The notes below the pieces were generated by a model. It ran no database searches. It had not been told where the DNA came from and saw nothing but the letters and a program-made list of their open reading frames with translations. From the NCBI RefSeq assembly GCF_003119115.1, contig NZ_CP022364.1:2618001-2682000 (forward strand): DNA of 64,000 bases, in the 5' to 3' direction. Positions 26,819 to 36,631 of this stretch are shown in pieces. Each line of letters starts with the position of its first letter. The stretch's first letter is position 1. The position numbers and the translations under genes were made by a program. Origin of the DNA: Azospirillum sp. TSH58. GTDB lineage: Bacteria > Pseudomonadota > Alphaproteobacteria > Azospirillales > Azospirillaceae.

Positions 26819-28228
26819 GTGGCTGAAACCGAAGGCACTTCGAAAGGGGCTTGGAACCCCTTTGTGCGCGTTCGGGAAATCGGCGGCTTCATCGCCTATT
26901 CCTCCATGCGCTTCTACAACGACAACTGTTTCCAGACCGCGGCCTCGCTGACCTACACCTCGCTGCTGGCGCTGGTGCCGCTGATGACCATCGGCTTCGC
27001 GATCTTTTCCGCCTTTCCCGCCTTCAACGCGCTGCAGTCGCGCATCCAGACGCTGCTGTTCAAGAATCTCGTGCCGGAGAACAGCGACGCCATCCTGCAA
27101 TATCTGGCGGCCTTCATGGCCAACGCCGGGCAGATGCCGGTGTTCGGAATCATCGGGCTGGCGATGTCCGCGGTGCTGCTGATCTGGACCATCGAGGGGT
27201 CCTTCGCCACCGTCTGGCGGGTGCGGGAACCGCGCTCCTACGTGACCCGCATCCTCTCCTTCTGGGCGGTGGTGTCGCTGAGCCCGCTGTTCGCCGGCGC
27301 CAGCCTGTCGCTGTCCAGCACCCTGTGGGCGGTGCTCCAGTTCGCCCATCTGGAGGGCTTCGCCGACCCGCTGGTGGGGATCGGGGCGATCCTGCCCTTC
27401 ATGCTGCAGCTGGTCGGCTGCACGCTGCTCTACGTCATCATCCCGAACCGGGACGTCGGCTGGATGGACGCCGCCTGCGGCGGGGCGGTCGCCTCGCTGC
27501 TGCTGGAGACGTCCAAGGCGGGCTTCGCCATGTACATGAAGGAGTTCCCCGCCTACCAGACCATCTACGGCGCGCTGGCGACCGTGCCGATCTTCCTGTT
27601 CTGGCTCTACATCGCCTGGTCGACGGTGCTGTTCGGCGCGGTCATCACCGCCTCGCTGCCCGAATGGCGGGCCGGCAAGATCACCCGCGGCGGGCCGGAG
27701 GGGCTGCTGCCCGCCCAGCGGCTGGGGCTGGCGCTGGCCGTCCTGCACGAGCTCCTGGAGGGGACGCGGCTCGGCGTGGGCCTGCGGCGGCGGACGCTGG
27801 TCGGGCGCGTGCCGGTCGGGACGGTGCTGATCGACGGCATCCTGGAGCAGCTTCGCGACGCCCATTGGGTGGCCCACACCACGCACAACGCCTGGGTCGT
27901 CACCCGCGACCTGAGCGAGGCCACGCTCTACGACCTGATGAAGGCTCTGGGCATCGGCCTGCGCGGCTCCGTCCGCGGGCTGGGCGGGCTGGAGCTGCCC
28001 TGGCAGGACCGCACCGCCCAGCTTCTGGAGCAGGCGGAGCGGACCCAGGAGGACATTCTCGGCGTGCCGATCAAGGACCTGCTGTCCGACCGGCCGCTGG
28101 AGGCGGGACCGCTCGAAACGGGGCCCCTGGAGACGGGAGCGCGGGAGCCGGAGCCGGAGCCGCGGGACACCGGGGCGGCGGGGGAGGGCTCCGGTGCGGT
28201 GCCGCTGCGCGCGAAGCGCTGGCCCTGA
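26819..28228 (+). CDS. YihY/BrkB family inner-membrane protein with C-terminal extension
   Basis: A 469-residue membrane protein. The first about 285 residues match YihY (formerly mis-named RNase BN): NDNCFQTAASLTYTSLLALVPLMTI-type start, six hydrophobic segments, a conserved GAVIT and the WLYIAWSTVLFGA stretch of the last helix. After the membrane part there is an extra soluble region of about 110 residues (LPAQRLGLALAVLHELLEG to ATLYDLMKALGIG) resembling a winged-helix module, then a Gly/Pro/Glu tail with repeated GPLETG units. The family function is unclear; the RNase activity once claimed for it has been assigned elsewhere. GTG 26819 is chosen for the adjacent GGGAGG. Confidence 0.8.
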   Translation: MAETEGTSKGAWNPFVRVREIGGFIAYSSMRFYNDNCFQTAASLTYTSLLALVPLMTIGFAIFSAFPAFNALQSRIQTLLFKNLVPENSDAILQYLAAFMANAGQMPVFGIIGLAMSAVLLIWTIEGSFATVWRVREPRSYVTRILSFWAVVSLSPLFAGASLSLSSTLWAVLQFAHLEGFADPLVGIGAILPFMLQLVGCTLLYVIIPNRDVGWMDAACGGAVASLLLETSKAGFAMYMKEFPAYQTIYGALATVPIFLFWLYIAWSTVLFGAVITASLPEWRAGKITRGGPEGLLPAQRLGLALAVLHELLEGTRLGVGLRRRTLVGRVPVGTVLIDGILEQLRDAHWVAHTTHNAWVVTRDLSEATLYDLMKALGIGLRGSVRGLGGLELPWQDRTAQLLEQAERTQEDILGVPIKDLLSDRPLEAGPLETGPLETGAREPEPEPRDTGAAGEGSGAVPLRAKRWP

Positions 28229-28262
28229 ACGCTGGCCCCAAACACTGGTCTTGTGCCGACGC

Positions 28263-29279
28263 TCAAGCCCGGTATTTGGCGATGAGGTCCGCGGCGAAGC
28301 CGTCCAGGTTGTTGTCGGCGGGCAGGGTCTGGACGTAGGAGCAGCCGCGGCAGGCCTCGATCTCGTCGCGGCGGCCCTCCAGATGCTTCAGCCGGAAGTC
28401 GCGCAGGCGCTCGCCGTTCCAGATGTCGCGCAGCGACTCCTCGGCGACGTTGCCGACGATGGTGCCCATGCGCCAGTCGGCGCAGCAGACCGACACCTCG
28501 CCGTTGAAGTTGATGGCCAGCTTCAGGAAGGGTTCGGAACAGACCTTGCGGGCGGTGTCCGGGGCGGCGGCGAAGGCGCTCTCCTCGGCCAGCGCCTCGC
28601 CGTGCAGGGGGTGGACGAACAGGCTGTCGGCGATCGGCGTGAAGGTGTCGATGAAGCTCTGCCGCTCCTCCCCCGTCAGCTCCACGTTGATGATCTTGCA
28701 GTGCAGGTGGAAGTCGCGGCCCAGCTCCGTCTTGCGGCGGTAGAGATAGGCGACATTGTCCACGATGGTCTGGAAACGGTCGAAGCGCCGGGTGATGCGC
28801 TTGTACATGGCGTCGCTGGCCCCGTAGACGGAGACGCGCATGGCGTCCAGCCCGGCGGCCAGCAGCGCGTCCGCCCGCTCCGGCGTGAGCAGGGAGCCGT
28901 TGCTGGTCATCTCGACATGGCGGGCCAGACCCTGCGACTTCAGACGATGGACCATGTGCTCGATCCGCGTGTTCACCAGCGGCTCGCCGTCCTTGTAGAG
29001 GTGGACGGATTTGATCGGCGCGTCGAATTCGGCGATGTCGTCGGCGATCTTGCGGAACAGGTCGAACTTCATGGCGCCGCGCGGACGCCCGATCTCCTTC
29101 AGCAGATCGGAGTTGCCGGTGGCGCAGAAGACGCAGCGGAAGTTGCAACCGTTCGACGGGTCGATCAGCAGCGAGAAGGGGGTGGTCAGCGGCAGCACCT
29201 GCGACAGGTCGTTGCGGTCGCGGTGCCGGCCGTAGGGAATGTTCGCGGGGGCGGCCGCTTCGGTGCTCACTTCGGTCAT
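28263..29279 (-). CDS. Radical SAM/SPASM-domain protein
   Basis: A 338-residue radical SAM enzyme. The 4Fe-4S/SAM motif is Cys45-x3-Cys49-x2-Cys52 in GCNFRCVFC, and the downstream GEPLVNTRIEH (GEP motif) and SNGSLLT strands complete the TIM-barrel core. The C-terminal part has a SPASM/Twitch-like Cys set: CSEPF, CCADW and CRGC, which should hold auxiliary clusters. Many SPASM enzymes mature ribosomally made peptides, others act on sugars or aminoglycoside-like substrates; no precursor peptide is visible nearby. ATG 29279 has GAAGG in front; an upstream in-frame ATG at 29321 is less likely. Divergent from the sialidase-like gene. Confidence 0.82.
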   Translation of the reverse strand: MTEVSTEAAAPANIPYGRHRDRNDLSQVLPLTTPFSLLIDPSNGCNFRCVFCATGNSDLLKEIGRPRGAMKFDLFRKIADDIAEFDAPIKSVHLYKDGEPLVNTRIEHMVHRLKSQGLARHVEMTSNGSLLTPERADALLAAGLDAMRVSVYGASDAMYKRITRRFDRFQTIVDNVAYLYRRKTELGRDFHLHCKIINVELTGEERQSFIDTFTPIADSLFVHPLHGEALAEESAFAAAPDTARKVCSEPFLKLAINFNGEVSVCCADWRMGTIVGNVAEESLRDIWNGERLRDFRLKHLEGRRDEIEACRGCSYVQTLPADNNLDGFAADLIAKYRA

Positions 29280-29416
29280 GACCTTCGCCGGGCAGGGCTG
29301 CGGAAAGCGTTTGACTAGCAAGGGACCACGCGCACCGTAAAGGAATCCTTCATTCCGGCAACCGGACAGTGGCCGGACGTTTCCAATGCCGCGTGCGCCA
29401 GGCGGAATTCAAAGGC

Positions 29417-30553
29417 ATGCTCGACACTCTTTCGCATCGTATCGTCTACAGCGACCGGCGCTTCTACGCGTCCTTCCCGTCCGCGGCGACTCTGGCCGAC
29501 GGGCGGGTGCTGGTGGCCTTCCGGCGCGCCCGCGATCACCGCTGGCTGCACGGGGAGCCGGCGGAGGGCGGCGGCGACTTCACCAGCGTCGACCATGTGG
29601 ATTCGCGCTCCCACCTCGTGATCCAGCGCTTCACCCCGGATTTCGAGCCGGAGGGCGCGCCGCAGCCCTTGCCCACCGATCCGGAGGCCGGCGACCAGGA
29701 CCCCAGCCTGCTGGTCCTGCGCTCGGGGCGGATCGTCCTCGGCAGCTTCGGCTGGTACCCGATGTCGGCGCGCCACGGCCTGCGGCTGCGCGAGAAGGGC
29801 GTCCACCTGCTGGGCAACGCGGAGACGTCGGGGACCTTCTTCCTGTTCTGGGGCGGCAGCACCCGCGTCAGCGACGACGGCGGGCGGCACTGGTCGGCCC
29901 ACCGCTACCTGCCGGAGTTGCCGGACCAGGGGCCGATCCTGCCCGGCCTGCGCCCGATGCTGGGCGGTGCGGTGCGCGGGCGGGCGGTGGAGGCGCCGGA
30001 TGGCACGCTGCTGATGGCGACCTACACCGGCGGCCCCTACACCAGCTACCTGTTCGCCTCCCGTGACCGGGGGGAACACTGGGCTCTGCGCAGCACCATC
30101 GCCCGCGACCCGGCGGGCCGCGCCGGCTTCTGCGAGACCGCGCTGCACCTGACCGCGGACGGGCAACTGATTGCCTTCCACCGCACCACCGGGCTGGGCG
30201 ACCGCCTCGCCACCTCCGTCTCGCACGATCTGGGGGAAAGCTGGGCGCCGTGGATCGAGAACGCCGTCATCGGACACCCCTACGACGCCTGCCCGCTGCC
30301 GGACGGGCGGCTGCTCGTCGTCTACGGCCACCGCCACCAGCCCTACGGCGTGCGCGCCCGCGTCTGGGACAGCCGGCGGGAGACGCTGGAGAGCGCGCCG
30401 GAGATCGTCCTCCGCGCCGACGCGCCGTCGCCCGACGTCGGCTATCCCTGGGCGACCGTGCTGGCGGACGGGCGGGTGGCGGTCTGCTACTACATCTGCG
30501 ACGCGGCGGGCGTGCGGCACATCCAGGCGACGCTGCTGCGCGTGAGCGGCTGA
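29417..30553 (+). CDS. Sialidase-fold (BNR/Asp-box) protein
   Basis: A 378-residue protein with at least three Asp boxes (S-x-D-x-G-x-x-W): RVSDDGGRHWS, ASRDRGEHWA and VSHDLGESWAP, the hallmark of six-bladed sialidase-type propellers. N-terminal FPSAATLADGRVLVAFRRARDH resembles the blade holding the first catalytic Arg. There is no signal peptide, so it is probably cytosolic, unlike secreted sialidases. Whether it hydrolyses a glycan is not evident; several such proteins are non-sialidase glycosidases. ATG 29417 follows AAAGG; an upstream GTG at 29369 is also open. It is divergent from the radical SAM gene, with 137 nt between starts, suggesting possible shared regulation. Confidence 0.75.
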   Translation: MLDTLSHRIVYSDRRFYASFPSAATLADGRVLVAFRRARDHRWLHGEPAEGGGDFTSVDHVDSRSHLVIQRFTPDFEPEGAPQPLPTDPEAGDQDPSLLVLRSGRIVLGSFGWYPMSARHGLRLREKGVHLLGNAETSGTFFLFWGGSTRVSDDGGRHWSAHRYLPELPDQGPILPGLRPMLGGAVRGRAVEAPDGTLLMATYTGGPYTSYLFASRDRGEHWALRSTIARDPAGRAGFCETALHLTADGQLIAFHRTTGLGDRLATSVSHDLGESWAPWIENAVIGHPYDACPLPDGRLLVVYGHRHQPYGVRARVWDSRRETLESAPEIVLRADAPSPDVGYPWATVLADGRVAVCYYICDAAGVRHIQATLLRVSG

Positions 30554-30626
30554 TTGACGGGCTCCCGCGCACCTCCTATCGTCCCCGGCCATACCGCAAT
30601 CCCGTGTTTTGGGGAGTAGAGTGTCC

Positions 30627-31802
30627 ATGAAGCCCGCCCGCCGGCCGTCGAACCCGCTGTTTTCCTCCGGCCCCTGCGCCAAGCGGCCCGGCTGGTCGCT
30701 GGACGCCCTGGACGGCGCGCTGCTCGGCCGCTCCCACCGCTCGAAGCCGGGCAAGGCGAAGCTGAAGGAGGTCATCGACCTGACCCGCGCCGTTCTGGCG
30801 ATCCCCGGCGACTACCGCATCGGCGTCGTCCCCGCCTCCGACACCGGGGCGGTGGAGATGGCGCTGTGGAACCTGCTGGGTGAGCGGGGCGTGGACATGA
30901 TGGCCTGGGAGAGCTTCGGCAAGGAGTGGGTGACCGACGTCACCAAGCAGCTCCGCCTGTCCGACGTGCGGACCATCCAGGCCCCCTACGGCGAACTGCC
31001 GGACCTGTCGCAGGCCGATTTCAGCCGCGACGTGGTGTTCACCTGGAACGGCACGACGTCGGGCGTGCGGGTGCCGGACGGCGACTGGATTCCGGCGGAC
31101 CGCGAGGGGCTGTCGATCTGCGACGCGACCTCCGCCGCCTTCGCCATGGACATCCCCTGGAGCAAGATCGACGTCGCCACCTGGTCCTGGCAGAAGGTGC
31201 TGGGCGGCGAGGCCGCGCACGGCATGCTGGTGCTCAGCCCGCGCGCCGTGGCGCGGCTGGAGAGCTTCCAGCCCGACCGCCCGCTGCCCAAGATCTTCCG
31301 CCTGACGACGGCCGGGAAGGATGGCGGCGCCAAGCTGATCGAGGGCATCTTCGTCGGCGACACCATCAACACGCCGTCCATGCTGTGCGTGGAGGACGCC
31401 ATCGACGGGCTGCGCTGGTCGCTGTCGGTTGGCGGCCTGACCCAGCTCATCCGCCGGTCGGAGCAGAACCTGCGCATCGTCTCGGAGTGGGTGGCGGCCT
31501 CGACCTGGGCCGGCTTCCTGGCGGACGATCCGGCGACGCGCTCCTGCACCTCGATCTGCCTGCGCTTCACCGACCCCGAGGTCACCGCCCTGACGCCGGA
31601 GGCCCAGGCGGATTTCGCCAAGAAGCTTTCCGCGCTGCTGGAGAAGGAGGAGGCCGCCTTCGACGCCGGCTCCTACCGCGACGCCCCTCCGGGCCTGCGC
31701 CTGTGGGGCGGCGCCACGGTGGAGAACGAGGACATGGAGGCGGTCCTGCCCTGGCTCGACTGGGCCTTCGCCACGGTCAAGGCGGAAACCTTCGGGCGCT
31801 GA
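30627..31802 (+). CDS. serC: Phosphoserine aminotransferase
   Basis: A 391-residue PLP enzyme making 3-phosphoserine from 3-phosphohydroxypyruvate and glutamate, second step of serine synthesis (it also serves pyridoxal-phosphate synthesis in some bacteria). The alphaproteobacterial type start [15 protein letters not shown] binds the substrate phosphate, and Lys190 in [11 protein letters not shown] is the Schiff-base lysine. Length and the long C-terminal domain fit the alphaproteobacterial/archaeal-type SerC rather than the 360-residue E. coli type. ATG 30627 follows GGGGAG at 30611-30616; a GTG at 30621 is possible. serA, often the next gene, is not here; a terminator follows instead. Confidence 0.93.
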   Translation: MKPARRPSNPLFSSGPCAKRPGWSLDALDGALLGRSHRSKPGKAKLKEVIDLTRAVLAIPGDYRIGVVPASDTGAVEMALWNLLGERGVDMMAWESFGKEWVTDVTKQLRLSDVRTIQAPYGELPDLSQADFSRDVVFTWNGTTSGVRVPDGDWIPADREGLSICDATSAAFAMDIPWSKIDVATWSWQKVLGGEAAHGMLVLSPRAVARLESFQPDRPLPKIFRLTTAGKDGGAKLIEGIFVGDTINTPSMLCVEDAIDGLRWSLSVGGLTQLIRRSEQNLRIVSEWVAASTWAGFLADDPATRSCTSICLRFTDPEVTALTPEAQADFAKKLSALLEKEEAAFDAGSYRDAPPGLRLWGGATVENEDMEAVLPWLDWAFATVKAETFGR

Positions 31803-31822
31803 ACCGCCTGTGGTTTCAAAGG

Positions 31823-31853
31823 AAGGCCGCGCCATTCAGGCGCGGCCTTTTTC
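31823..31853 (+). terminator. Terminator between serC and convergent trkH
   Basis: AAGGCCGCGCC (31823-31833) pairs perfectly with GGCGCGGCCTT (31839-31849) around ATTCA, followed by TTTTTC. The A-rich left flank lets it work, less well, for the converging gene too. Confidence 0.85.
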
Positions 31854-31862
31854 GTTTCCCGC

Positions 31863-33338
31863 TCAATCCCGCCAGAAGCTCGGCAGGATCAGCACCAGCA
31901 CGGTGAAGACCTCCAGCCGGCCCAGCAGCATGGCGAAGCTCAGCACCCATTTCGCCGCGTCGGGCAGGGGGGCCATGGTGCCCGACGGGCCGACCACCGG
32001 CCCCAGCCCCGGCCCCGCGTTCGCCAATGCCGAGGCGACGGCGCTGGCCGCGCTCAGGTAATCCACGCCCATCGCGGCGACCAGGAGCGACAGGATGCCG
32101 AAGGCCGCCATGAAGGCGAAGGCGAGGTTGATGACCGAGCCGACCACATCCTCGTCCAGCACCTTGCCCTGGTAGAGCGGGACCAGAACCCGGTTCGGCT
32201 TCAGCATCCGCTGCATCTGGTTCAGCATCGACAGGGCCAACACCTGCCAGCGGAAGACCTTGATGGACCCCGCCGTCGACCCGGTGCAGCCGCCGATGAA
32301 GTAGAAGAAGAAGAAGGCGACGATGGCGAAGCCGCCCCAGGTCGAATAGTCGGTCGAGATGAAGCCGGTCCCGGTGATGATCGAGGTGACGTTCACCACC
32401 GAATGGCTCAGCGCGTCCGGGAAGGGCAGGCCGACCACGGTGAAGGCCCACAGGGTCATGGCGATCCCGGCCACCAGCAGGATCGCCAGCAGCGCGTTCA
32501 CCTGGCTGTCGCCGGAGAGCGGCGCGTTGCGCTGGCCGCGCAGCAGGCGGATGTACCAGGTCAGCGGCAAGGCCCCGCCGATCATCGAAAAGGTCGCCAC
32601 CCACAGCACCGCGTCGGAATTGAACCAGCCGAGCGAGGCGTCCTTGGTCGAGAAGCCGCCGGTGGCGATGGAGGCCATGGCGTGGTTGATCGCGTCGAAC
32701 CACGTCATCCCGGCCAGATGGTAGGCGACCGCCGACAGGACGGTCAGAGCCAGATAGATCATGGCGATGGCGCCGGCGGTGTCCTGCACCGTGGCGAAGG
32801 GCTTGTCGCCCTTGTCGGAGGACTCGGTGCGGAACAGCTGCATGCCGCCGACCCGCAGGATGGGCAGCACCGCGATCGCCATGACGATGATGCCGACGCC
32901 GCCGAACCAGTTCAGCAGCGAGCGCCACAGCAGGACCCCCGGCGGGGCGTCGTCCAGCCCGACGATGACCGTGCCCCCGGTGGTCGAGAGGCCCGACATC
33001 GCCTCGTAATAGGCGTCGGTGAAGGACAGGCGGGCGGCGGAGATCATGAAGGGCAGGGCGCCGAAGGCGGCCAGCACGCACCAGGACAGCGTGGTCAGCA
33101 GGAAATGCTGCTTCACGGTGAAACGCGCGTGCTCCTTGCTCGACGTCGCCAGGACCATGCCGCCGCTGACCGCCAGCGTCGCCGCGCTGGACCCGACGAA
33201 GGCCGTCCAGTCGCTGTTGCCCGCCGCGGCGTCCGCCAGGGCGGGCGCCAGCATGCCCAGCCCAAGGATGGTCAGAAGGAAGCCGATGATGTGGAAGACC
33301 GGTCCCAGCGCAATTCCATTGCCGACGCCATTGCCCAA
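31863..33338 (-). CDS. TrkH-family potassium uptake membrane subunit
   Basis: A 491-residue inner-membrane K+ translocating subunit of Trk/Ktr systems with four repeated M1-P-M2 units. The four selectivity-filter stretches are visible: STTGGT, IATGGFST, ITGTGFIS and NAGPGLG. The protein needs a cytosolic TrkA-like NAD-binding partner, which is absent from this window. The start is uncertain: no ATG or GTG lies in frame between the upstream gene's stop (33460) and the first membrane helix, so TTG 33338 (with GAAGGG about 8 nt upstream) is the best candidate. The frame stays open upstream to 33545 but overlaps the previous gene. Confidence 0.88.
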   Translation of the reverse strand: MGNGVGNGIALGPVFHIIGFLLTILGLGMLAPALADAAAGNSDWTAFVGSSAATLAVSGGMVLATSSKEHARFTVKQHFLLTTLSWCVLAAFGALPFMISAARLSFTDAYYEAMSGLSTTGGTVIVGLDDAPPGVLLWRSLLNWFGGVGIIVMAIAVLPILRVGGMQLFRTESSDKGDKPFATVQDTAGAIAMIYLALTVLSAVAYHLAGMTWFDAINHAMASIATGGFSTKDASLGWFNSDAVLWVATFSMIGGALPLTWYIRLLRGQRNAPLSGDSQVNALLAILLVAGIAMTLWAFTVVGLPFPDALSHSVVNVTSIITGTGFISTDYSTWGGFAIVAFFFFYFIGGCTGSTAGSIKVFRWQVLALSMLNQMQRMLKPNRVLVPLYQGKVLDEDVVGSVINLAFAFMAAFGILSLLVAAMGVDYLSAASAVASALANAGPGLGPVVGPSGTMAPLPDAAKWVLSFAMLLGRLEVFTVLVLILPSFWRD

Positions 33339-33459
33339 GGCTGTGCCCTTCGTCGCCGCGGGGGCCGGTGGCGCCCCGTCTTTTCCCGATGTGATGCGCT
33401 GATTATCCAAAGGGGCGGGTGCTGTCCATCCGCATCGGAGCGGCCGGCCCGTCCGAGGC

Positions 33460-35166
33460 TCACACGAAACCGGCTTCTCCCAACATGCGGTAGAAGTCGC
33501 GCAGGGCGCGCTGCTGCGCCACCGCATCGGGCAGATCCTCGACATATTTCCGGTCGAAGTGCGGTTGGCGGAGATGCTCGACCACGCGGCGCCGGACCAT
33601 CTCCAGCGCCCGCCGGCTGCGCAGGATTCCCGGCGCGCAGACCTGCAGCAGACGGTTCGCGCGCAGCCGCAGCGCGTCGCCGGGGTCGTCCAGCCGCTCC
33701 ACCACCCGCTCCTCGGTGATGTAGGCCACCAGGAGCGCGTCGAGGTCGCCGGTCAGGCGGGTCCGCGCCTCCTCCGGCAGCGCCGACTCGGCGGCCTGAC
33801 AATAGAGCAGGGTCAGCGCTTCCAGATTGTCGCGGGGCGGCAGGCGGGAGTGGATGAAGCGGCCGTAGCCCGCCGGGGTGCCGGTCAGCGCGTGGAGCAG
33901 CCGGGCGATGTCACCGGCGTGCCCATGGCCGAGGTCGGAGTCGGCCAGCGCCAGCAGGAAGCGCACCCGGTCCCGCGCGTCGGGGATGCGGCCGGCCACC
34001 TCCGCGATGGCCTGCTTGCGGCCCGGCGCCCCGCCGCCTTCCAGGAAGCGCAGGTAGCGCAGGACCAGCGCCTCCGCCATCGGGCCGCCGCCGGCCGGCC
34101 CGTCGGGGCCGAGCGTGCGCTTCAGGATCTCCTGGAAGGCCTCCATCTCCAGCGACGGGTCGGAGCGGTAGAGCGGCTGCGTGCCCTTCAGCTGCCGGCG
34201 CACCAGATCCAGGATGACCAGCCGCGTCTGGTCCAGGTCGTGGAAGGCGAGAAGCTCGTTCAACTGGACGGCGCGGTCGTCCTCCGCCCGCTTGGCGGGG
34301 GACAGGCGGCCCCGCGACAGGTCGATCAGGTTGCACAGCGCCTCCGCCAGGCTGCCCTGGGCGCCGAGAAGCTCCTGCGCGACCGAAGGGGCGCCCAGGA
34401 CGTCGGCGATCACCCCGTCGAGCAGCCCCAGAGGGCGGTCGGCCGCCGCCCCGTCCTCCCGCGCCAGTTCCCCCAGGAAATCGAGCTTGGCCAGCCAGTT
34501 GCGCATCTGCACCAGTTCGCGCGACAGCACGACGCGGGCGAGGAAGTCGCGCTCCTCCGCCGGCAGGCTCGAATCCAGCCGGTCGAACATGGGGCGGAAG
34601 CCGGTGGCGGCGATGGCCGGCAGGTCCTTGCGGGCGGCGGCGGCGCGCGCCCGGTCGGTGAGTTCGTGCATCAGCCGGTTCAGCGCGTCGCGCCGCCCGC
34701 GCCCGTCCGTCCCGGCCTTCTCCGCCTGGAGGGCGGCGACCCGCCCGACCGCGGTGGGCACGAGGTTGTCGGTGTTGAGCAGCCGCGCCAGTTCCGCGTG
34801 GTTGTGCAGCACCTCGGTCGGGGTGACCACCGCGCGCTCCACGTAGTTGCGCAGGACGCGGTTCATCGTCATGCGGCTCTGCACGCCGTAGCAATGGTCG
34901 AGCGTCAGGCAGAGCGCCGGCGCCTCGTCGATGGCGGCGGCCACCATGCGTGAGACCTGGCGGAACTCCACATGGACTTCCGTCTCGACATGGCGGCCGT
35001 CCGGGCGCCGCCAGTCGCGCACCACCCGCATGCCCTCGACCCTGCCGCCGGCCAGCGCCTTGCGGCCGAAGGCCAGCGCCTCCGCCTCGGTGTCGAAGCG
35101 GGCTTCCAGAACCCAGTGGTCCTGGGCGTAGATCTGCACTTCGTAACTGGCGGACGGGCGTGCCAT
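33460..35166 (-). CDS. Large helical hypothetical protein (568 aa), function unknown
   Basis: A 568-residue soluble protein with no recognised domain. The first about 60 residues (ASYEVQIYAQDHWVLEARFD through EALAFGRKAL) form an alpha/beta module resembling small SPOR- or WGR-like folds only in general composition. The rest is nearly all helical with many Leu, Arg and Ala residues and tandem helix-pair character, as in HEAT-like or TPR-like scaffolds, without clear consensus. ATG 35166 follows GGGGA on its strand. No signal peptide or membrane segment is present. It precedes trkH on the same strand, 121 nt apart, and is divergent from hisZ. Confidence 0.75.
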   Translation of the reverse strand: MARPSASYEVQIYAQDHWVLEARFDTEAEALAFGRKALAGGRVEGMRVVRDWRRPDGRHVETEVHVEFRQVSRMVAAAIDEAPALCLTLDHCYGVQSRMTMNRVLRNYVERAVVTPTEVLHNHAELARLLNTDNLVPTAVGRVAALQAEKAGTDGRGRRDALNRLMHELTDRARAAAARKDLPAIAATGFRPMFDRLDSSLPAEERDFLARVVLSRELVQMRNWLAKLDFLGELAREDGAAADRPLGLLDGVIADVLGAPSVAQELLGAQGSLAEALCNLIDLSRGRLSPAKRAEDDRAVQLNELLAFHDLDQTRLVILDLVRRQLKGTQPLYRSDPSLEMEAFQEILKRTLGPDGPAGGGPMAEALVLRYLRFLEGGGAPGRKQAIAEVAGRIPDARDRVRFLLALADSDLGHGHAGDIARLLHALTGTPAGYGRFIHSRLPPRDNLEALTLLYCQAAESALPEEARTRLTGDLDALLVAYITEERVVERLDDPGDALRLRANRLLQVCAPGILRSRRALEMVRRRVVEHLRQPHFDRKYVEDLPDAVAQQRALRDFYRMLGEAGFV

Positions 35167-35457
35167 GGCGCCATTCCCCGCTGCTGCCGGCACGGTTCGT
35201 ACACAGGATGCCGGAGGTTTCGCACCAAACTCAACAAAGATTCGACTGGAATACAATTCTGTTTCGAACCTTTCCGGACGGGCGCCTGTCGTCGGCGCAG
35301 GGGAGACGGGCACGGGCTGCGGGGCTTTTCCGTTTGCATGAGGAAGGGGGGTGGGGTATTGACCCGCTCCGTATGCCCGAGCGCCGCATGCCCACCGGAC
35401 TTGCGGGCTCTCGCCATGCCGACGGTTTGCCACTTATTCGACGAGACGACGCAGGCC

Positions 35458-36621
35458 ATGCCCGCTGATTCCCTGAGCTCCGCCCTGTTGCCCGCCGGAC
35501 TGCACGACGTGCTGCCGCCCGAAGCGGCGCACGAAGCGGCGGCGGTGGCGCACCTGCTGGCGGACTTCACGGCCCACGGCTATGAGCGCGTCGAGCCGCC
35601 GCTCGTCGAGTTCGAGGACAATCTGCTGTCCGGCTCCGGCGCCGCCATGGCGAAGCAGACCTTCCGGCTGATGGACCCGCTGTCGCAGCGCATGATGGCC
35701 GTGCGCGCGGACATCACCCCGCAGATCGTGCGCATCGCCACCACCCGCCTGAAGAACGGCGCCCGTCCGGTGCGGCTGTGCTACGCCGGGCCGGTGCTGC
35801 GCGTGAAGGGCTCGCAGCTGCGTCCCGAGCGGCAGATCACCCAGGTCGGCGTCGAGCTGATCGGCCCGCTGGAGGCCGAGGCGGACGCCGAGGTGATCCT
35901 GCTCGCCGCCCACGCCCTGGAAGGGGTGGGGGTGCGGCACCTGTCGGTGGACCTCTGCGTCCCGACCATGGTGGCGCGGGTCTGCCGCGGCCTGGGGCTC
36001 GGCGAGGAGGAGACCGCCCGCCTGCGCGAGGCGCTGGACAAGAAGGACGCCGCCGCGGTGACGGCGGTCGGCGGGCCGGCGGCCTCGCTGCTGCACACGC
36101 TGATGACCGCCTCCGGCCCGGCCGAGCGGGCGATGGAGGTCCTGTCGGCGCTGCCGCTGCCGGAAACGGCGGAGAAGGACCGCCGCCGCCTGACCGACGC
36201 CCTGCGCCTGCTGCGCGCCGCCCGCCCCGATCTGACGATCACCGTCGATCTGGTGGAGCATCGCGGCTTCGAGTACCAGACCGGCCTCAGCTTCACCCTG
36301 TTCGCGCGCGACGTGCGCGGCGAGCTGGGGGCGGGGGGCCGCTACCGCGCCGGCGTGCGTCCGGGCGTGGAGGAGGAGGGCGAGCCGGGGACCGGCTTCA
36401 CCCTCTACATGGATACGCTCCTGCGCGCCGTTCCGGCGCCGGAGCCGGCCAAGCGCGTGTATGTGCCGCATGGCACCTCCTGGGCCGCGGCGGGCAAGCT
36501 GCGCGCCGAGGGCTGGGTCACCGTGGCGGGGCTGGCCCCCGTGGCGGACGCGGCGGCGGAGGCCCGGCGGCTGGACTGCGGCCATCGGCTGGACGGCGGC
36601 ACGGTCACGCCGCTGACTTGA
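35458..36621 (+). CDS. hisZ: ATP phosphoribosyltransferase regulatory subunit
   Basis: A 387-residue class-II aminoacyl-tRNA-synthetase-like protein. HisZ forms an octameric complex with short-form HisG and is needed for the first step of histidine synthesis and its feedback inhibition. HisRS-type motif 2 region is seen as [13 protein letters not shown] and the class II core as [13 protein letters not shown] and [12 protein letters not shown], while the anticodon-binding domain of true HisRS is missing, which marks HisZ. ATG 35458 is used; an in-frame ATG 14 codons upstream (35416) is an alternative. The hisZ-purA order is common in alphaproteobacteria. hisG itself is not in the window. Confidence 0.93.
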   Translation: MPADSLSSALLPAGLHDVLPPEAAHEAAAVAHLLADFTAHGYERVEPPLVEFEDNLLSGSGAAMAKQTFRLMDPLSQRMMAVRADITPQIVRIATTRLKNGARPVRLCYAGPVLRVKGSQLRPERQITQVGVELIGPLEAEADAEVILLAAHALEGVGVRHLSVDLCVPTMVARVCRGLGLGEEETARLREALDKKDAAAVTAVGGPAASLLHTLMTASGPAERAMEVLSALPLPETAEKDRRRLTDALRLLRAARPDLTITVDLVEHRGFEYQTGLSFTLFARDVRGELGAGGRYRAGVRPGVEEEGEPGTGFTLYMDTLLRAVPAPEPAKRVYVPHGTSWAAAGKLRAEGWVTVAGLAPVADAAAEARRLDCGHRLDGGTVTPLT

Positions 36622-36631
36622 GACTTCACGA

